A stretch of 8,746 nt of DNA from positions 1 through 8,746 of the forward strand of contig SLHB01000216.1 of assembly GCA_007136375.1 (NCBI GenBank), given 5' to 3'. Position 1 is the first letter of the stretch. Each line of letters opens with the position of its first letter. This document shows positions 4,583-8,746 of the stretch, one piece after another. The notes under the pieces are model-generated. The model searched no databases and had not been told where the DNA came from. It worked only from the letters and a program-made list of their open reading frames with translations. Position numbers and translations under genes: made by a program. Source of the stretch: Candidatus Hydrogenedentota bacterium (GTDB lineage Bacteria > Hydrogenedentota > Hydrogenedentia > Hydrogenedentales > SLHB01).

Positions 4583-6601
4583 CTAGCCGGCCTCGTAGCA
4601 ACGGAGCTCGTAGACCCGGGCCTCGGGGTTGCCGTTCGTGGCGTGGACGGTCAAGCGCAGGGACGTGATGGCGACGGGATCCACGGTGTGGCGGCGCAGA
4701 CGTTGATAGTTGCCCTCTTCCTCGGCGAGGACGATCTCATCGCCATCCTCCGTGACGGCCGTCAACACATAATCCCGGACCGTTTCCGGCTGCGGGCCCA
4801 GCTCCATGCGGTCCTGGCGCGCGTGCTGCGCGGTGAGGGTCAGCTCCCGGTGGAAGCCGCTGTCAAAGACGATCCGCACCTCGCCGAGGGTCCGTGGCTC
4901 GTCCCATGTGAGTTCGATCCATGGCCCGCCTTCGTCTTCCATGTCGCCCATCCACCGGTTCGTCACTTCTCCCGGCATGTCCCGGGTCAACCCATTGATG
5001 ACGTATCCGGGTTCGCTGTCCATGACCGAGGACGACGCCCTGGCCGACGCTTCCCGCGCGAAGTCATCGGGATCCTCGTTCCGCGCGTTGCGGATGCTCT
5101 GGTCATCCCGGAGAAGCCGTTGCCGCAACCGCCGCATTGCGCCGGAATCGGCCCGCAGTTCCCTCGGATGCAAGCCCTCCTCCACGCACATGGCCGCGGC
5201 CGCGCCGACGGCTTGACCCACCACGCTGCACGTGCCCATGACGCGGGTGGAGGAGAAGGCCACGTGGCTGCAACTGATGTTGCGGCCCGCCATGAACAGG
5301 TTGCGGATGTTCCGGGAGTAGAGGGCGCCCAGAGCGATGTTGTAGGCCTCATCAATGCGGATGGAGCGGAAGGGAGCGACGTCCGGCGCGTCGAAGCCGA
5401 GGGCGGGGTGGTCGTCGAGGGGCCAGCCCCCGATGGCCACGCCGTCATGGGCGTTGCGCCATCCGCCTTCCAGGTCTTGCTGCGTCATCATCACGTCGCC
5501 TTCGAGCCGGCGGGATTCGCGCTTGCCGGGGATCATGCCCACGGTCTCCAACGCCCAGTTCTCCGACTCCGGAAACTCGCCGCTGTTCTTGATGTAATCC
5601 CAGACGCCGAGGACGATGGCGAGAAGCTCGAAGCGCAGCCGTTCGTTGTCGCGGATATTGTCGTAGACGCCGCCCAGTTCGATCCACCAGTAGCCGTACT
5701 CATAGCTGCCGATGCCCCGGTGCTGGAAATGCTCCGCCGACAATTTTCGCGCCCAGCTTGGCGGCCGGTAGGGGATGGGTTGTTCGTGTTCGCGGGCCGT
5801 GAACAAGATACTGGAGCCCATTGTCGTGCCGATGTCGTCGAATCCGGCCAAGTCTTCGAAGAACTCGTCGTAGGGTTCGCGGCCCACGCGGTAATCCGCG
5901 CCCGCCTCCAAGCCCAGCCGGCTGTCGCCCGTGGCGTCCACGAAGAAGGGGGCCTTGATGTGGTACAGGTGCTCCGTCTTGTCGCAACGGGCCCAGATGG
6001 CGGAAATCGTTTCCTCGTCTTCCATCTCCGCCCGGTAGATGGACGTGTCGAGGATGAGCTTGAGGTTGGGCTCGCTCACGCACTTGTCGTAGAGCATGAG
6101 GTCCCAGAGTTCCCACGCGCTGTGGGGGTTCCACTTCGCGTTCTCCAGGCGCAACTCCTCCAGAATGCCGCCTTCCCGCCAACCCGCCCGGCTCCCGTGA
6201 TGATCCGCGCCGACGATGTGCATGCGGACCTCACTGCTGGCGTTGCCGCCGAGGCGGGACCGGTCCTGGACGAGCACCACCCGGGCGCCGTTCCGCGCCG
6301 CCGCGAGGGCGGCGCATACGCCGGACATGCCGCCGCCGCACACGGCGAGGTCGGCCTCCAGGTTGACACGGCGCATGTTGGGCTCGGTTTCCGCCATGGC
6401 CGCGTCGTCCGGCGCGAGGGCGCGGAGTTCGCCGCCGATGTCCACCAAATCCTCCGTGACGCCCGGCCGCTCCGCGGGATCCAGGGCGGCCGCGAGGGAC
6501 TGCGGCGCCTTGACGATAAGGCTGTATCCCGTGCCCGCCGCGCCCGCCGCCGCTGTCAGGAACTGCCGCCGTGTGAATTCCGATGTCCGCTTCTTGTCCA
6601 T
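4583..6601 (-). CDS. Tat-exported FAD-dependent oxidoreductase with C-terminal F5/8-type-C-like domain
   Basis: The 672-residue protein starts at ATG 6601, 8 bases after GGAGG (6610-6614). A twin-arginine signal, TRRQFLTAAAGAAG (residues 10-23), predicts export as a folded holoprotein. The FAD Rossmann motif GGGMSG is at 89-94, with the second-strand stretch VVLVQDRSRLGGNASSE (108-124); this is the layout of the FAD_oxidored family found in many planctomycete, Hydrogenedentota and verrucomicrobial genomes. A second FAD-binding motif appears near FVDATGDSRLG (220-230), and a C-terminal NLFMAGRNISCSHVAF...GQAVGAAAA block (434-470) closes the flavin fold. Residues about 520-672 look like a discoidin/F5-8C-type beta-sandwich (WIELTWDEPRTLGEVRIVFD; SLRLTVHATNG), which often binds sugars. 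The substrate is unknown; a carbohydrate or related compound in the periplasm is a reasonable inference. It stands alone, with 220 bases before the next gene. Confidence 0.85.
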   Translation of the reverse strand: MDKKRTSEFTRRQFLTAAAGAAGTGYSLIVKAPQSLAAALDPAERPGVTEDLVDIGGELRALAPDDAAMAETEPNMRRVNLEADLAVCGGGMSGVCAALAAARNGARVVLVQDRSRLGGNASSEVRMHIVGADHHGSRAGWREGGILEELRLENAKWNPHSAWELWDLMLYDKCVSEPNLKLILDTSIYRAEMEDEETISAIWARCDKTEHLYHIKAPFFVDATGDSRLGLEAGADYRVGREPYDEFFEDLAGFDDIGTTMGSSILFTAREHEQPIPYRPPSWARKLSAEHFQHRGIGSYEYGYWWIELGGVYDNIRDNERLRFELLAIVLGVWDYIKNSGEFPESENWALETVGMIPGKRESRRLEGDVMMTQQDLEGGWRNAHDGVAIGGWPLDDHPALGFDAPDVAPFRSIRIDEAYNIALGALYSRNIRNLFMAGRNISCSHVAFSSTRVMGTCSVVGQAVGAAAAMCVEEGLHPRELRADSGAMRRLRQRLLRDDQSIRNARNEDPDDFAREASARASSSVMDSEPGYVINGLTRDMPGEVTNRWMGDMEDEGGPWIELTWDEPRTLGEVRIVFDSGFHRELTLTAQHARQDRMELGPQPETVRDYVLTAVTEDGDEIVLAEEEGNYQRLRRHTVDPVAITSLRLTVHATNGNPEARVYELRCYEAG

Positions 6602-6760
6602 GTGAACTCCCTCCCCTTGCCGGGCCGTTGTGAACGTCAAGACGCCATGGTACCCTGCCGCGTGTAATGCGCGCCAATGCCCGATTTGGCCTGAAGAGCC
6701 CAGGGGTGTAAACGGCCAAGCGGGACGGCTTATCCGGCGATCGGAGGCGACGCCGCTCCG

Positions 6761-6789
6761 TTGAAACGGGGCGCCGCGTCTGTTACAGT
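6761..6789 (+). promoter_or_regulatory. Candidate sigma70-type promoter for kdsB-pyrG
   Basis: TTGAAA (6761-6766) and TACAGT (6784-6789) are separated by exactly 17 bases. TG lies one base before the second hexamer (6781-6782), giving an extended -10 layout. Transcription would begin near 6796, about 90 bases before kdsB. The rest of the divergent spacer (6602-6884) shows no gene and no equally good promoter for the minus-strand FAD gene. Matches are 5/6 and 4/6 to consensus, so this is a prediction only. Confidence 0.4.
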
Positions 6790-6794
6790 ACAGT

Positions 6795-6810
6795 CCCGTT
6801 GGTGAACGGG
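6795..6810 (+). promoter_or_regulatory. Hairpin at the predicted 5' end of the kdsB leader
   Basis: Cccgtt (6795-6800) and aacggg (6805-6810) pair perfectly around ggtg. If transcription starts near 6796, the mRNA would begin with this stem, an arrangement known to protect transcripts from 5'-end decay. It could instead be an operator-like inverted repeat. Both readings are inference. Confidence 0.35.
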
Positions 6811-6884
6811 AAGCCGTCCGCCCGCCTAACTCCTTTATTACCAAGTACTTAACGGGTCGAGTCCGGCCTGTGCGAGCCCGCTTC

Positions 6885-7655
6885 ATGCCTGATGTTCCCG
6901 AGCCCGCCGTCTTGGCGGTCATCCCCGCGCGCCATGGGTCGTCCCGGTTCCCGGGGAAGGTGCTGGCGCCCCTGGCGGGCAAGCCTCTCGTGGCCCACGC
7001 GTACAGCCGCGCCGTTCAAGCGCGGCGCGTGGCCGGCGCCTGCGTAGCGGCGGATGATCCGCGAATCGTGGACGCCCTCGAGCCCTTGGGGATACCGGTG
7101 GAGATGACGGACGCCGGACATCCTTCGGGCACGGACCGCATCGCGGAAGTGGCGCGGCGGCGGGATGCCGGCGTCATCGTCAACGTACAGGGGGACGAGC
7201 CGCTCATCGATCCACGGACGATTGACGATACCGTGGACGCGCTGCTGGGGGATCCGGATTGCGTCATGGCGACGGCGCGGCGACGGATTACCGATCCGGA
7301 GAGCATTGAGAACCCCAACGTGGTGAAGGTCGTGTGTGATTTGCAGGGCCGGGCCCTCTACTTTTCCCGTTGGCCCGTGCCCTACGCGCGGGACGGAGGC
7401 GCGGCGGCGCACTGGCAGCACATCGGACTGTATGTCTATCGTCGCGACTTTCTCTTGACCTACGCGGGCCTGCCGCCGTCGCCCCTGGAGGAGGCGGAGC
7501 GCCTGGAGCAGCTTCGCGTGTTGGAGAATGGCTACCGCATCGCCGTGGCGGAAACGGACTACGTGTCGGTGAGCGTCGACACGCCAGGGGACTTGGAAAG
7601 GGTGGCCGCCATGCTGGACGCGGGGGGCGGCGCAGGGAAGGAAGACGATGCCTAA
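6885..7655 (+). CDS. kdsB: 3-deoxy-manno-octulosonate cytidylyltransferase (CMP-Kdo synthetase)
   Basis: The 256-residue protein transfers CMP from CTP to Kdo in the cytoplasm, giving CMP-Kdo for the inner core of lipopolysaccharide. Family landmarks appear in order: [14 protein letters not shown] (12-25, nucleotide-binding loop), [11 protein letters not shown] (79-89), [10 protein letters not shown] (99-108, metal and CTP site), NPNVVKVV (143-150), [12 protein letters not shown] (159-170), [12 protein letters not shown] (179-190), [18 protein letters not shown] (199-216) and [11 protein letters not shown] (230-240). Length is close to the 248 residues of the E. coli enzyme. ATG 6885 is preferred; an in-frame GTG at 6870 would add five residues, and neither has a clear ribosome site. 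The stop codon overlaps the start of pyrG by 8 bases, so the two are probably co-transcribed and translationally coupled. Its presence argues for a Gram-negative outer membrane. Confidence 0.95.
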   Translation: MPDVPEPAVLAVIPARHGSSRFPGKVLAPLAGKPLVAHAYSRAVQARRVAGACVAADDPRIVDALEPLGIPVEMTDAGHPSGTDRIAEVARRRDAGVIVNVQGDEPLIDPRTIDDTVDALLGDPDCVMATARRRITDPESIENPNVVKVVCDLQGRALYFSRWPVPYARDGGAAAHWQHIGLYVYRRDFLLTYAGLPPSPLEEAERLEQLRVLENGYRIAVAETDYVSVSVDTPGDLERVAAMLDAGGGAGKEDDA

Positions 7656-8746
7656 GTATGTGTTCGTCACCGGCGGAGTGGTGTCGTCGGTGGGCAAGGG
7701 GATCGTGGCCGCCAGTCTGGGCTTGCTCTTGGAGTCCCGGGGACTGAAGGTGGCCATGATGAAACTGGATCCCTACATCAACGTGGACCCAGGCACCATG
7801 AGCCCTTACGAGCACGGCGAAGTGTTCGTCACCGACGACGGCGCGGAGACGGACCTGGACCTTGGACACTACCAACGCTTCACCCAGAGCAGGCTGAGCC
7901 AGAAGAGCAATGTCACCACGGGCGGCGTCTACAACGCGGTCATCCAGAAGGAGCGGCGCGGCGAGTACCTGGGCAAGACGGTCCAAGTGATTCCCCACAT
8001 CACGGACGAGATCAAGTCCCGCATCCGCATGCTCACCGCCGAGGAAGAGGATCCCGCGAGCGTGGCCATCGTGGAGATCGGCGGGACGGTCGGCGACATT
8101 GAGAGCCTTCCCTTCTTGGAAGCCATCCGCCAGTTCCATCTCGACGTGGGCCCCTCCGAGTGCTGCACGATCCACGTGACCCTGCTGCCGTACATCGAGG
8201 CGGCGGGCGAGCTGAAGACGAAGCCCACGCAGCACAGCGTCCGCGCCTTGCGGGACATCGGCATCGCGCCCAACGTCATCATCTGCCGCACCGGCCAGAT
8301 GCGCCTGCGGGACGACGAGCGCCAGAAGATCGCCATGTTCTGCAATGTGAACGAGCGGGCGATCATCGGCGCGGAGGACATCGCGCCCATCTACGCGATC
8401 CCCCTGAATTTCAAGCAGCAACAGCTTGACCTCACCGTGCTTGGCGCCCTCGGCATGGACGCCGGGCCCGACGACCTCCGGGAATGGCGCGCCATGGTGG
8501 AGCGCGTTAAAAACCCAAGCCGGACCGTCCGCATCGCCGCCGTCGGCAAGTACGTCACCCACGACGACGCCTACAAGAGCATTCATGAGGCCCTCGTCCA
8601 CGCGGGCGCGGCGAACGACTGCCGCATATCGCTGGAGTGGGTGGACTCGGAGCGTTTCGAGACGGGCGAGTCCCCCGCGGAGGTGTTGGCGCCCTATGAA
8701 GGCGTGCTCATCTGTCCCGGTTTCGGCCGGCGCGGTGTGGAAGGCA
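7648..8746 (+). CDS. pyrG: CTP synthase (3' end beyond window)
   Basis: PyrG makes CTP from UTP, ATP and glutamine-derived ammonia in the cytoplasm. The window shows 366 residues of the expected 540-550. The synthetase domain (1-about 270) is intact, with [12 protein letters not shown] (8-18), [37 protein letters not shown] split across residues 39-75, [20 protein letters not shown] around 101-120, [17 protein letters not shown] around 143-159 and [12 protein letters not shown] around 187-198. The glutaminase domain begins near 295 ([19 protein letters not shown]). At residues 354-366 the family motif LVPGGFGxRGxEG reads [13 protein letters not shown], one glycine short, with the frame otherwise preserved. 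The start ATG lies inside the end of kdsB; GGGAAGGAAG just upstream (about 7634-7643) can serve as its ribosome site. The catalytic cysteine region lies beyond the window. Confidence 0.95.
   Translation, partial: MPKYVFVTGGVVSSVGKGIVAASLGLLLESRGLKVAMMKLDPYINVDPGTMSPYEHGEVFVTDDGAETDLDLGHYQRFTQSRLSQKSNVTTGGVYNAVIQKERRGEYLGKTVQVIPHITDEIKSRIRMLTAEEEDPASVAIVEIGGTVGDIESLPFLEAIRQFHLDVGPSECCTIHVTLLPYIEAAGELKTKPTQHSVRALRDIGIAPNVIICRTGQMRLRDDERQKIAMFCNVNERAIIGAEDIAPIYAIPLNFKQQQLDLTVLGALGMDAGPDDLREWRAMVERVKNPSRTVRIAAVGKYVTHDDAYKSIHEALVHAGAANDCRISLEWVDSERFETGESPAEVLAPYEGVLICPGFGRRGVEG

Noticed and set aside
4259..6667. An 802-codon open frame on the plus strand, antisense to the FAD oxidoreductase
   Set aside because: The minus-strand frame has a Tat signal, a flavin-binding motif and a good ribosome site. 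The plus-strand translation has no recognisable domain and reflects GC-rich codon bias.
7288..8601. A 437-codon minus-strand open frame across kdsB and pyrG
   Set aside because: Both plus-strand genes are unmistakable; the antisense frame has histidine/aspartate-rich low-complexity composition typical of a shadow frame.

Overview
This is a high-GC bacterial window. The organism is most likely a Gram-negative, because a CMP-Kdo synthetase gene (kdsB) is present and implies lipopolysaccharide. An extracellular Pmp-repeat/PASTA/dockerin protein, a Tat-exported FAD oxidoreductase with a carbohydrate-binding-like tail, and palindromic intergenic repeats together suggest Candidatus Hydrogenedentota or a planctomycete/PVC-like lineage. 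That placement is inference from gene style; no rRNA or other phylogenetic marker was analysed.

Layout. Positions 1-1623 (+) hold the 3' part of a secreted beta-helix protein. Positions 1624-2085 hold no convincing gene but carry a mosaic of two interspersed repeat families: two long copies and one short copy of module A, one full and one half copy of module B, and a separate perfect-looking hairpin. Positions 2086-2742 (+) encode a small membrane protein of unknown function. On the minus strand follow a 32-codon remnant of a nucleotidyltransferase (2781-2879), its overlapping 62-residue partner gene (2821-3009), a GTPase with a DUF697-like C-terminus (3073-4362) and a large Tat-exported FAD-dependent oxidoreductase (4583-6601). 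A divergent intergenic region (6602-6884) carries a good sigma70-like promoter. It is followed on the plus strand by kdsB (6885-7655) and pyrG (from 7648, cut by the window end), which overlap by 8 bases.

How genes work together. kdsB and pyrG form the clearest functional unit: PyrG makes CTP, and KdsB consumes CTP to activate Kdo for lipid A-core assembly. The small gene and the nucleotidyltransferase stub look like the remains of a two-gene toxin-antitoxin-like cassette. The GTPase, the FAD enzyme and the dockerin protein have no evident pathway link to each other. I saw no complete new multi-gene system. The most noteworthy observations are the decayed nucleotidyltransferase cassette, the intergenic repeat mosaic, and a one-glycine shortening of the PGGFG glutaminase motif in PyrG.
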